A stretch of 64,000 bases of DNA from Diphasiastrum complanatum (Eukaryota > Streptophyta > Lycopodiopsida > Lycopodiales > Lycopodiaceae): contig CM055107.1 in NCBI GenBank assembly GCA_029204225.1, positions 9,955,472-10,019,471 on the forward strand. The letters are read 5' to 3'. The notes beneath the pieces were generated by a model. The model had not been told where the DNA came from and ran no database searches. It worked only from the letters and a program-made list of their open reading frames with translations. Below, piece by piece: positions 24,047 through 35,340 of this stretch. Every line of letters starts with the position of its first letter. Position 1 is the stretch's first letter. The translations under genes were made by a program, and so were the position numbers.

Positions 24047-24861
24047 TGTTGTCCTGGCTCCCGCCTTGACATGCCAGCACCCCGGAGACTAGGGTCGGTC
24101 ACACACTTGAAATGTAACCTTCTCAGATTTATTAATAAAATGGGATTTTTCTCAAACTGACTCTGATTACCTTCTGGGTTTCAGTGTTCGGTAAAAGCAC
24201 CAGTTGTAAGGCCGCTTCAAACTTTTTGATCTGGCACATAGCTGACTAGGGTCGTATCCTAGGACGCCAGCGGTATGCCGTCAGGACCATTTGGTCCAAG
24301 GCATCAGTGATATGTTGTCGAGACCATTCGGTCCAAGACCTGGTTGTCTCCATATCTGTCGTGGCTTGTGGTTCTGAGTGTTCCGTGCATGAATGTAAAT
24401 GGGTTAAGCTCTTGGAGAACAGGCTCTAACCTATCGGCTGAGTTGGATGGCTTGCTTGGGTGGAAGTTACCTGTTTATGGTTGTCTAGTCTAGCGTTGCA
24501 CCAGTCTATCCAGTCTAGCTGGTGTAGCACCAGATTGTCTTCCAACACTCGTGACGAAGTTTTGAGTTGGTTAAGTCTGATGTAAGTCAGACGACTTGCT
24601 TGGAATGGATGTTACTCATTTGTATCGAAGCTTCGAGTTAGTTAAGTTTGATGTATGTCGGGCGGCTTGCTTGGAGAAGACCCCCGATCTGGCATGACGC
24701 CAGGTTGGATCTCAATGTTGGTTCCAGAACTTCAAGTTGGTTAAGTCTGATCGTTGTTGGCGAGTTGGCTGCTTGTATGTCAAGTGGGTTCGGACGACAA
24801 GAGTTAAAAGTCGGGGAGCTAAGTCGTGGTTCCCAGCTCCCTTTGGGATGCCTGCGCAACA
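24047..24861 (+). mobile_element. LTR (815 bp) of an element nested in the Copia relic
   Basis: It begins TGTTG at 24047 and ends CAACA at 24857-24861, two bases before a perfect primer binding site TGGTATCAGAGC at 24864-24875. Base composition is richer in G+C than the host Copia. Inside are repeated blocks: GGTCCAAG(G/A) with TCGAGACCAT near 24290-24340, and four versions of GTTGGTTAAGTCTGATGTA...GGCTTGCTTGG near 24436, 24560, 24617 and 24733. Confidence 0.78.
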
Positions 24862-24875
24862 TGTGGTATCAGAGC

Positions 24876-25320
24876 CGACTGGTCAATCAGCTATGCGAAT
24901 CTCACTGAAAAGGCCATTGTTTGGGATTCATCAGGACAACTGTTGTGCAAAGTGTTGCCCACAGTGTAAGCACGGGTGCGTCCACGGTTGGGGTGGTCGA
25001 CAGAACGGGGGCTTGATGAGTCAAGGTGCTGCCCTTGAGGTGTAAGCATGGTCAGTTTCCATGGTTCGGCCTGGCACTGTCTGCACGTAGGACAGATGAG
25101 GCAGGGTGCTGCCATTAGGTTGGTGTATGGACGGTCTATGCCTTGTGGGGTGCGGGGCGACATATTCACGATAGTTGCCGATCGTTTAGCTATAAGGGCT
25201 ATCGACCAGATTTGGTGGGGGCGTTACTGAGGCAAAGTGCTGCCTAACGGTGAAAGCACGAGTGCTTCCATGATCCAGGTGGTATGATGGTTGCCAATCG
25301 TTTAGCTATAAAGGCTATCG
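24876..25320 (+). mobile_element. Short internal region of the nested LTR element
   Basis: After the primer binding site come about 450 bp without a coding frame, with three loose repeats of GCAAAGTGYTGCC followed by GTGTAAGCACG or similar (24935, 25020-25090, 25230). AGCTATAA(G/A)GGCTATCGA also occurs twice (25187 and 25306). No second LTR is seen before the Copia sequence resumes, so the element is truncated or a TRIM-like relic. Confidence 0.5.
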
Positions 25321-25324
25321 ATGA

Positions 25325-25792
25325 TGATGGTGGTGGAGATGCCTCTCCAAGTCAAGTTCCAAGAAGATTCTCAAGGCAAAGGAAAAAGCCAACAAGGCTT
25401 ACATATGATGAGAAGGGTAAGCAAGTTGTGGAAGATACAAACTTGGCTTTACTCACATGTTTTGATACATCTTCTTGTATGGATGATGTTATGCATATGG
25501 ATGGTGGTCTTCATATGGATGGATGTCATTTATGGTTCTGGTGGTCAATGGTTTGATGGTCAAGAGGAAGATCAAGAGGTTGATCTTAATGAGCTTCATC
25601 AACACCAAGTGGAAATTGACAATTTGGAGCTAGTCAAGAGCATCAAAGAAGAATCAAATGGCCAAGGCACTAAGGATATATTTTTTCAAGCTATTGAAGA
25701 CTCAAGTAAAGGCAAAGGAGTAGCAAGGATCTCTTGTTCAAACCTACTTTACTCATCTAACTTTATGTTTGAGCTATGTTATGTCAATGTGT
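25325..25792 (+). pseudogene. Copia-derived coding remnant downstream of the nested LTR
   Basis: Frames here read SQVPRRFSRQRKKPTRLTYD and LLTCFDTSSCMDD, resembling the sequence at 3045-3290 in the related element, then DLNELHQHQVEIDNLELVKS. The first motif is typical of the segment just before reverse transcriptase in Copia polyproteins. Integrase and reverse transcriptase are absent, as in the related element. Confidence 0.5.
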
Positions 25793-25829
25793 GAAAATTG
25801 TCAAAATTTGGTGAATTTATGATCATCTT

Positions 25830-26352
25830 TTGTATCCAATGGATCTTGAAGAAGGACTAGTGCTACCTACTAGCTACATGGAGTCCTATAGAGTTGGCTT
25901 AGCATCATTGTTGTACTCATTTTCTCATGGATTTCCAAGGCTGTATGGTTCTTCATGGCAAGAAGGCAGTGGAGGCTCATTCATGGTGGATTTTGACACA
26001 TACACCTCACAAGAAGTGAAATATGGAGAAGACATGCAAGCAAGCATTAATCACTTTCATTTGTTACATGTTTGTTGTTGTTTTATAGAGATTTCAAAGG
26101 TGAAAACATGGAGGAATCATTCTATTCCCATTCTATGTTATTCTTCATGTACTAGTTTCATCTTGAAATGTAAAATTGATGTAAGAAATAGTGAAACATC
26201 CAATATGGACGCTATTATCTATATCAACTATGAAGTTTATTGTTTTGTACATATTAGGATCATTGAGAGGAGATCTATCTTTAAGATGGAAATCATTCTT
26301 AAGTTAGATCAAAGTAGTGTTGTAAAACTAGCAAGTAAAGTTGAAGAGGGAG
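25830..26352 (+). other. Open frame of 175 codons before the polypurine tract, unrecognised
   Basis: The frame from 25830 to 26357 ends with GAAGAGGGAG, the likely polypurine tract of the Copia derivative. The encoded sequence (for example GFPRLYGSSWQEGSGGSFMV) matches no family I know. It may be non-coding 3' sequence of the element. Confidence 0.3.
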
Positions 26353-27000
26353 TGTGAAAATTGTCAACATTTCCTAGCTAGTTTTAGGCCAAATTTGGTA
26401 TTTTTGGCACATAGTTTTGGATATAACCTTTCACAAGTGTGGAAGAGGCCTAGATACTTTTATTTTAGTGTATATTTTATATTGAAAAAGTCTCAAACTT
26501 CAGGACCTTCGAAATGACACCAAAATCATGTTATTTGGACATATAGGCCAAAATTGGCTATTTTAGGTTACTGGTGCCCTAAAATTGGGTCCTAGGTTCT
26601 AGAAAGAGGAGAGAGAATCATCTCTCTCACCTATATTAGGCTGAATTCCGTGGAGAATTAGGTTGAAGAAAGTTATGTACTGTTTCATTGAGATGAATGG
26701 ATCATTGTCTGTGTTTCTTCCTCCATTGTGAGCATTGTTGTGTGTATTGTCTTCAAGCTCTTGTGTATGATCTTAGGTGCTTTCCATAAGTGGTAGGCTA
26801 TTGTTGTAGGGATGGTATGCTGCTATTTTTGGCCACCCTCAGTACCTTTGAATACTTTCTTGAGTTCTTAGAATTCTTGTTCAAGTCCTTGTGCATCAAA
26901 GGTAGCATTAGGATGCTTTGACATTTCTAGCTTTTGTAGCTTGTTGTGCAAAGATGTTAGCAAGAACATTTGGGATCTTAGATCCACTCAAGATCCACTT
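26353..27000 (+). mobile_element. 3' LTR of the Copia derivative (end not fixed)
   Basis: It begins TGTGAAAATTGTCAAC directly after the purine tract. About 110 bp at 26425-26540 (TAGATACTTTTATTTTA, TCGAAATGACACCAAAATCA) recur at 34390-34500, so this LTR family has another copy in the window. The LTR at 3902 starts in a similar way. Confidence 0.5.
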
Positions 27001-27154
27001 TTTTCGCAGTGAATACAATGCTTGAAGTGATAACTTCAGCTTACAGTCGTTGAGCGTGATAACGCTGGCTATAGGTAAAACTCGCATAATCAGAAGAAGT
27101 TTTATGATGAAGATTCTAGGATTGATATCCTACAAAATATCTACAACAACCTTT

Positions 27155-27471
27155 TGTTGCAGTTATTACAACTAACTCATTACAGTTAATGAATGTACAA
27201 AGTGGGCGGACTGTGAACATGAAGTCGTTGGGTCAGATTTTAGACCGCGACAGTATCAAAATTTACAAGTATCAAAAAATTATACAATGACTCAAAAATA
27301 TACACTGACTCAAAAATATAGAATTTTTTGAGTCGATCTAATATCGAAAAATTCTAGAAAATTCGATCCTAAATTTTTCGATCCTCTGCTCAGAAATTCG
27401 AGCCTTCTGTTTCTGGTTTTTGAAGAGGCTCATTATTGAATGGATTTGAGGCTGAGCATCGAATTCCAACA
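27155..27471 (-). mobile_element. 3' LTR of a minus-strand Copia element
   Basis: On the minus strand a polypurine tract TTAAGGGGGAG (27483-27473) is followed by TGTTGGAATTC. The other end is taken at TGTTG, 27155, which pairs with the CAACA end at 27467-27471, giving about 317 bp. Confidence 0.6.
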
Positions 27472-27478
27472 CTCCCCC

Positions 27479-27685
27479 TTAATGTAGATCCTGAAAACCT
27501 TTGATTTTCAAATTCAACATGTCGTTGAATTTGAGATGGTGTTCTTTTGACAGAGTCGTTGTGAAATAATATGCTGCCATTGATTCTGTCCTGCAGTAGA
27601 CTAAGGATACCTCCTTGCTTTGCACTTTCTCTCTCAAATAGTGATATTTGATTTCAATATGCTTGCTTCGAGAATGAAATCTTGG

Positions 27686-27767
<82 letters not shown>

Positions 27768-28140
27768 ATGGTGCTTTGGTTGTCACAAAAGATGGTCGTT
27801 GGATGTGACTGTGCAAGGTCGATTTTTGCTAGCAGGTGCCTCAACCAAATTGCCTCCTTGGTAACATTCATGAAAGCAATGTATTCTGATTCAGTTGATG
27901 ACAATGCTACTGAGGTCTGCTTTTGGCTATTCCAAAAAATTGGGCCTTGACTGTATAAAAATACAAATCCAGAAGTAGACCTTCTGGTATTGATATCTCC
28001 TGCCCAATCCGCATCTGTGTATCCTTCAAGTATGTTGGTAGGTTGGCTGCCTCCATAACAGATGCTAAGATGTTTGGTTGTTTGGTTGTTTGGATGTACT
28101 TCATGACTTTTGTGAGTGCTTTTGCTAATGACACTTTCCT
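27479..28140 (-). pseudogene. Copia RNase H fragment (minus), split by a GA tract
   Basis: From about 28140 downwards the product reads LTKVMKYIQTTKQPN, then GYTDADWAGDINTRRSTSGF (frame change near 28030), FWNSQKQTSVALSSTESEYI, EAIWLRHLLAKI, TIFCDNQSTIALS, a run of Leu-Ser encoded by the microsatellite, then NPRFHSRSKHIEIKYHYLRE. These are the standard motifs of Copia RNase H: DADWAGD, SSTESEY, CDNQS and KHIEI. The 5' side stops abruptly at about 28140, where a plus-strand Copia begins. Confidence 0.85.
27689..27765 (+). repeat. (GA)n microsatellite inside an RNase H reading frame
   Basis: 77 bp of GA, read on the minus strand as CT and translated as Leu-Ser repeats between IALS and NPRFH. 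The frame is kept on both sides. Confidence 0.97.
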
Positions 28141-28148
28141 ACTGCACA

Positions 28149-29094
28149 CTGCTAAGAGTGATCTATCAAAGAAATTTGACATGACTGATCTAGGCGTTGT
28201 CCATTCTTTGCTAGGAATTCACATTACTAGAAATAGACTTCAGAAGAAGATCTATCTTAGCCAGCAGACATATCTAAAAGGCATTTTAGAAAAATTTTAT
28301 ATGTCTAATTGCAAAACCAATTGATACACCAATGGATCCAAGTATTGTATTGACTAAAGCTTCTTGTGTTGAGACCGATAGTGAAGTACTTGACTTAACG
28401 AAGTACCATTATCATTCACTAATCAGATCTTTGATGTATGCAATGTTGTGTACTAGACCGGATTTAGCATACATTGTTAGCACGTTAAGTCAATTCATGT
28501 CTAATCCTAGGATCTCTCATTGGAAAGCATTAAGGAGAGTGATGAGATATATTCAAGGAAGTTTAGATCACATTCTATGTTATGATGGAAATGCTATCGA
28601 CCCACTCGTCCTGCAAGGCTACTCCGACTCAGATTGGGGAGGAATAGTCTCCACTAGAAAATCTACCTCCAAGTTCTGTTTTCTATCTGGCAGGGGGATT
28701 GATTTTGTGGAACTCAAGGAAGCAGAAATCAGTCATGCTTTCTTCGCCAGAGGCAGAGTACATCGCAGCATGTCAAGCTTCAAAAGAAGCTATATGGATC
28801 AAGTTATTACTTCACGACCTACATCACACTCAATTCAATGCTACCACCATTTTGTGTGAGAACTTGAGTTGTATTTCACTGTCACTGAATCCCAGATTTC
28901 ATAGCAAGTCTAGGCACATAGAAATCCAATATTATTTCATTCGGGAGAAAGTTTTCTCGGGGAAAGTGATCTTTCAAAACTGCTCCACAGCAGAAATGGT
29001 TGCAGACATCTTCACCAAAGCGCTTCCCAAGATCAAGCATCAGAAGTCTTTCAATATGCTGAACCTGACAAAGATACCAAGGCACCAACCGTGA
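28149..29094 (+). pseudogene. Copia reverse transcriptase (end) and RNase H (plus)
   Basis: The product reads KKFDMTDLGVVHSLLGIHIT, IYLSQQTYLKGILEKF, then (frame change at about 28323) RSLMYAMLCTRPDLAYIVST, LRRVMRYIQGSLDHIL, GYSDSDWGGIVSTRKSTS, and after another frame change at about 28700 SSPEAEYIAACQASKEAIW, TILCENLSCISLSLNPRF, SRHIEIQYYFIRE and VADIFTKALPK, stopping at 29092-29094. All motifs of the end of Copia reverse transcriptase and RNase H are present, but the usual D in CDN is E. The 5' part is missing: it starts where the minus-strand Copia ends. Confidence 0.88.
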
Positions 29095-29107
29095 CCTTAA
29101 GAGGGAC

Positions 29108-29950
29108 TATTGGAAATTGAGTTCACAATTATCTCCTTGAACGATGACTGGTAAAATACATGGGTTTCTGCTAGCAATTCAACAACCTGCAATTTTACGC
29201 AGAGTCGAATCTCGACTTTTACATCGAAGTCTCTGAAGTCTCTGGTTTCTTTGACAACTTCGTTCATTAACCGAAGTGTCCGACTTCTTCCACATCCAAA
29301 GTGTCCAAAGTCTCCGACTTCTTCGACAACTTCATTCATCAACCGAAGTGTCAGTGACTTCAACAAAAGAACTGTTTTAACATTATCGACTTTTTTACGA
29401 AAAATGCGAAGAGAAAAAGGGCAAAGGTCATCTATTTTCAACGAGAAACGCCTCCAGCCACTTCCCGAAAAATGCGAAATGAGAGAAAACACGACGCTCT
29501 CGTCAACGTCAGCAATCTCGAGTCGCCTGACCATGTATTTAATGTACAGCTGTCATTTTGTCATTGTAGTTCAACTACTCTTTGAGTACAACAAAGTACT
29601 TAATTAGATGACAAACATTTTTTGTAATCAGATACATAGATCCGGTGTATAAATACACCTTCATCACACACTCTATGTGATGCTCTATCCATGAGACGAA
29701 TTTGAGCCTCCAAGCTACGTTGCCATTCTGGTTGTAACTCATTGTTGTGCTTCAGTGTAATATAACAGCAACACGCTTTTATCTGTGTATAGCGTAGATG
29801 AATGCCTATTGTGATTTGAATGCGCTTCGCTCTTGTTTGATCACGCTCGTTTACTCACTCTGATCAGAATACGGACGTCTACAACTCCTCAGTTTTCGAT
29901 TTGACGATGGCTATCTTTGACGCCTGAGGAACTTACATTATCACACTAAT
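29108..29950 (+). mobile_element. 3' LTR of the plus-strand Copia (end approximate)
   Basis: A polypurine tract TTAAGAGGGA (29097-29106) is followed by TATTGGAAATTG, a one-base change from the usual TGTTGG start. GTGTATAAATACACC at about 29644-29658 is a likely TATA box. Inside, a block of about 60 bp with TTCGACAACTTCATTCATCA and AACCGAAGTGTC occurs twice (about 29245 and 29318). I could not place the 3' end. Confidence 0.5.
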
Positions 29951-30309
29951 TTATCACTTTGATTTTCAGAACTAAACTCTTATTGAATCTATTTTTCAGT
30001 AATACCTCACACCATTTCTAATCTATTCGGTGGACTGTACTCATCCATTTGCTTTTGAGTATAAATGCTTTTCTTAAGGTTCTGTTAGGCAAAGTGATTG
30101 AGCTGTGATTGTAATTAAGCATTTACATTCTTTTAGATTGTTCTTGTACGTAGCAACTCATAACAACGGGAGAGTCATTTTGGAAGTATTTCCTTCTCTC
30201 TTGTATGTTCACATTCTATCGCCCTATCAATTTTCACAGTACTGAATATGCCTGCAAATTTTTGTCCAGAATTGAGAAGGCAAACTAGTACATTGTCTAA
30301 TGGAGCCTC

Positions 30310-30453
30310 CAAATCAGCCTATAAAAGGCCAGAATTCGATTGCTAGCGGAGCTCTTAAAAAAAAATTCAGCAACCAAAACTTTTCAAACTTTCTACACTA
30401 CTTTCTGATACACTCTTGCGCCAGTTTCCTTCAGTTTTTAGCTTTTTCTCATC
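30310..30453 (+). promoter_or_regulatory. TATA box and leader of the coiled-coil retroelement ORF
   Basis: CCTATAAAAGG at about 30318-30328 lies 125 bp before the ATG at 30454. The leader between them is CT-rich and lacks an ATG in the last 90 bases. Confidence 0.4.
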
Positions 30454-33165
30454 ATGTCTTCTACTGATACCAGTCAGTCTCCTCAGTATGTCATTCAACG
30501 TGGCGTTCCGATCAAGATGGACGTCATGATACTTCCTAGCACAAGCATGGTGTCTCAGTGGATGAACCTTGCTAGAGCCTCTGCTCACCACAATGGGGAT
30601 CTACGAGTGTGCCTTTTTTGGAAGAATCGATTTGGATTTTATAAACATGGCTTTTAGCACCTGGACTGAGGGCAAGTCCAAGTTTTATATCATCTACCAG
30701 ACCGCTACCCACAAGGTGCACATGACTGAGGCCACCCGTGCAGCCATAGGCATAACTTCTGGCAAACAACCCTCGCCAAATCATAAGCATGCCAAGAGTG
30801 TCATAAAACCTTTTATTGATACCACTGATGAATTATACTGAACCAATGACGACTATTTAATTGAATTCATCTGAGAGCCTATCATCTGTGCTGTTGCCCA
30901 GCTTCTGAACAACTTCCTGATGGTTGGCAACCTCAAGAAGGAATGTATTTCTTTTCAGATCATGCATCGCATTGTAGATTCCAACTACAAGTTAGGATCC
31001 GGACCATTAGAGCCTTATAACTGGTACAAAACGGTATTCGGAGAATTGAAGAGAGCCATCAAGGAAATTTCCAAACAACAGTTTGTTGTTGGCCCTCTTC
31101 TCTCCTCCCTTGTTGTTTCATGTTTAGACAACAAAGTCGATGGGTTCTGTGTTCACGTCATCGTACTAGGCAAACATCTTCAACTGCGCTTCCACCCCCT
31201 GATGCAACTCGCACTGAACTACCTATCCCCCAATCCATTGATGCTTCCCTCGTCTCAGCTTCCTCACAGCGTCAGTCTGTGACCATTGGAGATACCATTC
31301 CAGTCACAACTGCCCAAGCCGCCTCATCTCCACAAAAGCAAGCAATTTCACCAAACACCTAGGCTTTCATGGAGATGTTTGATGAATCCCATCCCTTAGG
31401 GCCAGATGAAATTTTTGAGATGCCCAAGAGCACAGGGCCCCTTGATCCCCAATCCTTTGGAACAGGATTCGAACAATTCCATGATAGTTCTACAATTTTT
31501 TATTCATCATTTCAGACATATCAGCAAGATTGAAGTAGGACCAGATACCATTAGAGTCAACCATGCGATTATATCTCTGAAGCAGTTTGATGTCACGGTG
31601 CCCTAAGGCTCTAAAGGAGCAGATATCTTTGAAGAAGAAGAACCAACAAGACATCAATGCCAAACAAGCACAGTTCTTGCAAGTGCTGCTCTTGCTGCTA
31701 CTACTACCGCCATGTACGTGGATTCTAGTGACACATTGGATTTAGTCTCTAACCTTACGCAAGTGATCCAGACCATGTTGGACGAGGAAAAGGGTATGGA
31801 AACACGCATATCTGAACTAGGTTCAGAAAATACCCTGATAAGTCAAAAAGTGATACAATTGAATCGGGAGCTCAAGATTGCCAAGCAACATGAGGCAAAG
31901 TCTGAAGCCGCCTTGAAGAACGCACAACAAATTATTGAGCGCCTTGAAGGATATGAGGCGACTCTTCAGAATTCCTTGACAACAGCCCAAGACCAAGTGG
32001 ACAAAGTTGTCCAAGATGCCAAATAGACTACTCTAGGGGCAATTGGATATGGCTGTGCGTGAACGAGAATGCCTTCAAGGTGAATTGGATGCGACCACCC
32101 TTGAACACGATACTTACCTCCAGATGAAAGTACCTGATTGTCCAGTCACACCGGATGAGATCCGATACTTGTTCAGGAAAGTTGAAACCTACCTAACTTC
32201 ATTGGTAGGGTTTCAAGAAAGATTTGACAAGTTAAAACGTACAACATCGACCGAGTTGGCCAAGGCTAAAGCAATCATCAAAAAATATGATAAGGCTGCC
32301 GCTCAAATCTTGGAGTCAAATCCCCAAATTACCATTCCAATAATGCCACAATTCTCATCGGGACACCAAACTGAAGAACAACAGAATGTTGGAATGGATC
32401 AAGGAGGTGATGTTGACGTTGAAGAAGTAATACCAATGGCACATGCCAAGCAAACGGGTGCATCCACATGAAGGACCTGACCATTACTTCAAAAAGCCGA
32501 TCACCGTCGAGGAACAGATCTAGGCATTTTTACAACAACATCCGCATGAGTCCTCAAGGGGTGGATAGGTGATAAAATTCAAGACCTCTGAGATAGAAGA
32601 GGGCAAGGAATTGGACAAGCTACCAGCATTGGGAGAGCAACCGACATGGAGAACAACCGTTTTTGAAAGAAATCTTGATTCCATCAGGAGTTATGTTGCC
32701 AGCCCTCGTCAATTGCGGATAAATCCATATTATTTGCCAATGCCACATCGAAATAAATGGAAAGATTTGGGGATTCCATTGGAAAAAGTCAATATCCATA
32801 CCCCCAATTGGCCCATAATCCACCAAGTATATAATCGAAAAACATTAGTGGAATTTGCGCCTTTTGCAAACGATTTGACAATGTTGGCATCTGTAGTAAC
32901 GCGGTGGGATGATTGCTTACCTCAATTGGCATTCCATCCTAATAAACCAATGGCATCCGACAATGTTCAAGAACAATTGCCTCTTGTCAGATTATACTAC
33001 TATGCTGCGATGATGGGTGGAATGTGGAAATCCAGATTTACGGCATGGACCACTTTGAAATGGATGGCCGGTGCAAATAAGTGCTTCCTACCGCACAATA
33101 TTGATTTCAATACTGCCCGCCTGGAGTTCATCGAGAAGGTGAAATACCACCTGATCAAGGTATGA
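30454..33165 (+). pseudogene. Unrecognised retroelement protein with coiled coil, broken into several frames
   Basis: Successive plus-strand frames appear to be pieces of one long ORF: MSSTDTSQSPQYVIQRGVP (30454), TWTEGKSKFYIIYQTATHKV, YNWYKTVFGELKRAIKEI, then a coiled coil at 31712-32026 (ISELGSENTLISQKVIQLNR), a second helical part at 32043-32471 (ELAKAKAIIKKYDKAAAQIL) and a C-terminal part of about 190 residues at 32569-33165 (TWRTTVFERNLDSIRSYV, WDDCLPQLAFHP, YYYAAMMGGMWKSRF). At least three frame changes and several stops interrupt it. A purine tract and LTR follow at 33235, so it is probably the internal gene of a non-autonomous LTR element. I know no matching family; a gag- or structural-type role is only a guess. 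Confidence 0.5.
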
Positions 33166-33234
33166 CACGAGGCTAATCAGAGCCCAAAGTAATAAATCTC
33201 GAGAGATGTCATGATGTCATGGGACCGCCACCAA

Positions 33235-33850
33235 TTTTGATGGGGGATACCATTGGGGGGTTTGCGGATCCCAAGTCTACCCTAACCTTAGTTAATAAGT
33301 GAGAGGGATTTGGCACCCTGCATGTGTAAGTCCAACCCGATGATCACATAGTTATTTGATTAGTTAGAAAGTCAATAAAAGGACTTTAGCTAAGCCTTTT
33401 GCAGGACTTTTAATGTCGTAGGGCCTAATGTCAAGCTAGTGAATAAAACAGGGGTTCTCACCAAATTTCAATTTCAAATTGGGTCCTCTAATTAATACAA
33501 GATTTTCCCACTCTTTTTAGATTTGAATGGGCCAATAGGATTTTGAGGCCAAGGCCCTCATCTCCACTATAAATAGGGGCCTACTCAAGTTTGTAAACCA
33601 TGTTCTCTGAGCCTCTTATGAAAAGCATTATGAATGTCCTTGCTCTCTATCTCTTTTACTCTTTCTCTCATGCTTTTGTTTGATCTGAGTGTTATTGGGA
33701 CTGTATGTTCTTACGCTTTTAGTGAGAGAGAAAGGGAGAGAGAGAGGAAGCAAGTATCTATCTTATTGTGGATTGTAGTGTTAATTGGTTTAGCGTTAAT
33801 GGATGTAGTGTTAATCTGTAGTGTTAGTGGATCTTAGTATCAATTGTGGA
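33235..33850 (+). mobile_element. Polypurine tract and LTR of the coiled-coil retroelement
   Basis: TGATGGGGGATACC at about 33238-33251 starts a sequence similar in layout to that at 5335-6010. It has a CCAAT box near 33532 and CTATAAATAGGGG near 33573 (TATA box), then CT- and GA-rich stretches. The end is not clear. Confidence 0.5.
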
Positions 33851-34206
33851 TCATTCGTGCATGCTGGATTTGATTTATGCTATCGCTCTCATGGGATCGA
33901 ACATTCGCGTGATGACTAACTTCATCTCCTTGATGCTTGTGTGCTTGGATCTTGGGTTGAGGATAGGACAGGAAATAGAGCCACTATAGTGGCGGGATGG
34001 TATTGATGGTAGTCATAATAAAGTGCAAAGCTCATTGTAGGCAAGGCAAAGGGCATCTGGAAGGGCGGTGGCGGTCGTGTGGTAGTGCTTAATGTGCTCT
34101 ACGAGGGTGTCCGATGGCTGCTATGGTGATCCTGCAAGCTTGTGCTCTGATGCTTACCGTACTTGCATTTTTTGTGAAGGTGAAGAGATAAACGGGGGTG
34201 GAACGT

Positions 34207-34210
<4 letters not shown>

Positions 34211-34280
<70 letters not shown>
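34211..34280 (+). repeat. (AG)35 microsatellite
   Basis: Perfect AG dinucleotides for 70 bp, about 370 bp after the LTR. Confidence 0.97.
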
Positions 34281-34284
<4 letters not shown>

Positions 34285-34384
34285 AGATCTTGCATATGAT
34301 CTAGCTCCAATTGAAAGTGTTGATCCTAAGAAATAATAATAATGGCATAGAGGCCAGCAACAAAACGGACCGGACTCCCAAAAT

Positions 34385-34500
34385 TTTGGATCTAACATTT
34401 CACGTGTGGAACAAGTCTAGATACTTTTATTTTAATATATATTTCATGTTAAAGAAGTGTCAAACTTCGAGACCTTCAAAATGACACAAAAATCATGTCA
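34385..34500 (+). mobile_element. Copia LTR fragment related to 26425-26540
   Basis: Shared blocks include TAGATACTTTTATTTTA and AATGACACAAAAATCATGT. Only about 115 bp match. Confidence 0.6.
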
Positions 34501-35080
34501 TTTTTTCCATAAAGTGAAATTTTTTAAAGGGCCCATTTTAAGCCCATATTTTTCCTATGACTACAATATTGTATTTCATTCTCTTCTAAAATGCGATTTC
34601 ATTTTACATACAACACAACGACATCGAATACCTGCATTATCAATACAAAATCTACTTCCAAAAGGTAAATCTCCTAAACCTTTTGTGTTGAAACATTAGG
34701 AAAATACTTTTCATATCATTCGAATGAGCTCAAAATAATTTCCAACAATTTGTTGACTAAGTATTTGCACATGTCAGTTTTGAAACATCAATTCACTACA
34801 ATTGGCAGGACAAAATTGCTTTGCTAGTTACATGTAAGATGAAGTCCTGTTGTAGGCTTTAAGGGTTACTAGGGGGCACCGGTGAAGAGCGCAGAAGTAC
34901 TTTATCCTGATTGCAGTTGAATTAGTTATGCAACATTCTTTCTGCTCACCAACGATGGTGCAAGGCTTGCTGGTCATATGGATCTCCTCCACATATAGTA
35001 CAATGTTTCATGGGCAGCATGAGAAGAGTATGGGCATAATGCAGTCTACAGGCTTTCAACCACAGGTTTCATGGTGTGCT

Positions 35081-35340
35081 TAGGCTGAGGCCATAGAACC
35101 ATCGTTCACTGTGCACCTTGCTCACCATCCTTAAAACCTTGTCACATGTTTCCAGTTCACCTCTTGGAGCATTAGATGGCATAATTGTCCGATTTTCTTA
35201 ACTTCACACATGGGCTTTTTGTTATGAAGTTTTGAAACAGCCATGCCATCTAATGCTATATAAAATGAACTAGAACCTTTTGAAATTTAAGGAAGGCGAG
35301 CAAGATGCACAGAGAATGATGGTGCTATAGCCTCAGCCTA
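35081..35340. repeat. Imperfect inverted repeat, arms about 115 bp
   Basis: TAGGCTGAGGCCATAGAACC (35081) pairs with GGTGCTATAGCCTCAGCCTA (ending 35340), and similarity continues inward through CTGTGCACCTTGCTC, ATCCTTAAA and GCATTAGATGGCAT to a loop near 35200-35228. The arms differ at many sites. It could be a MITE-like foldback element or a hairpin transcribed downstream of the receptor kinase gene. Confidence 0.7.
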
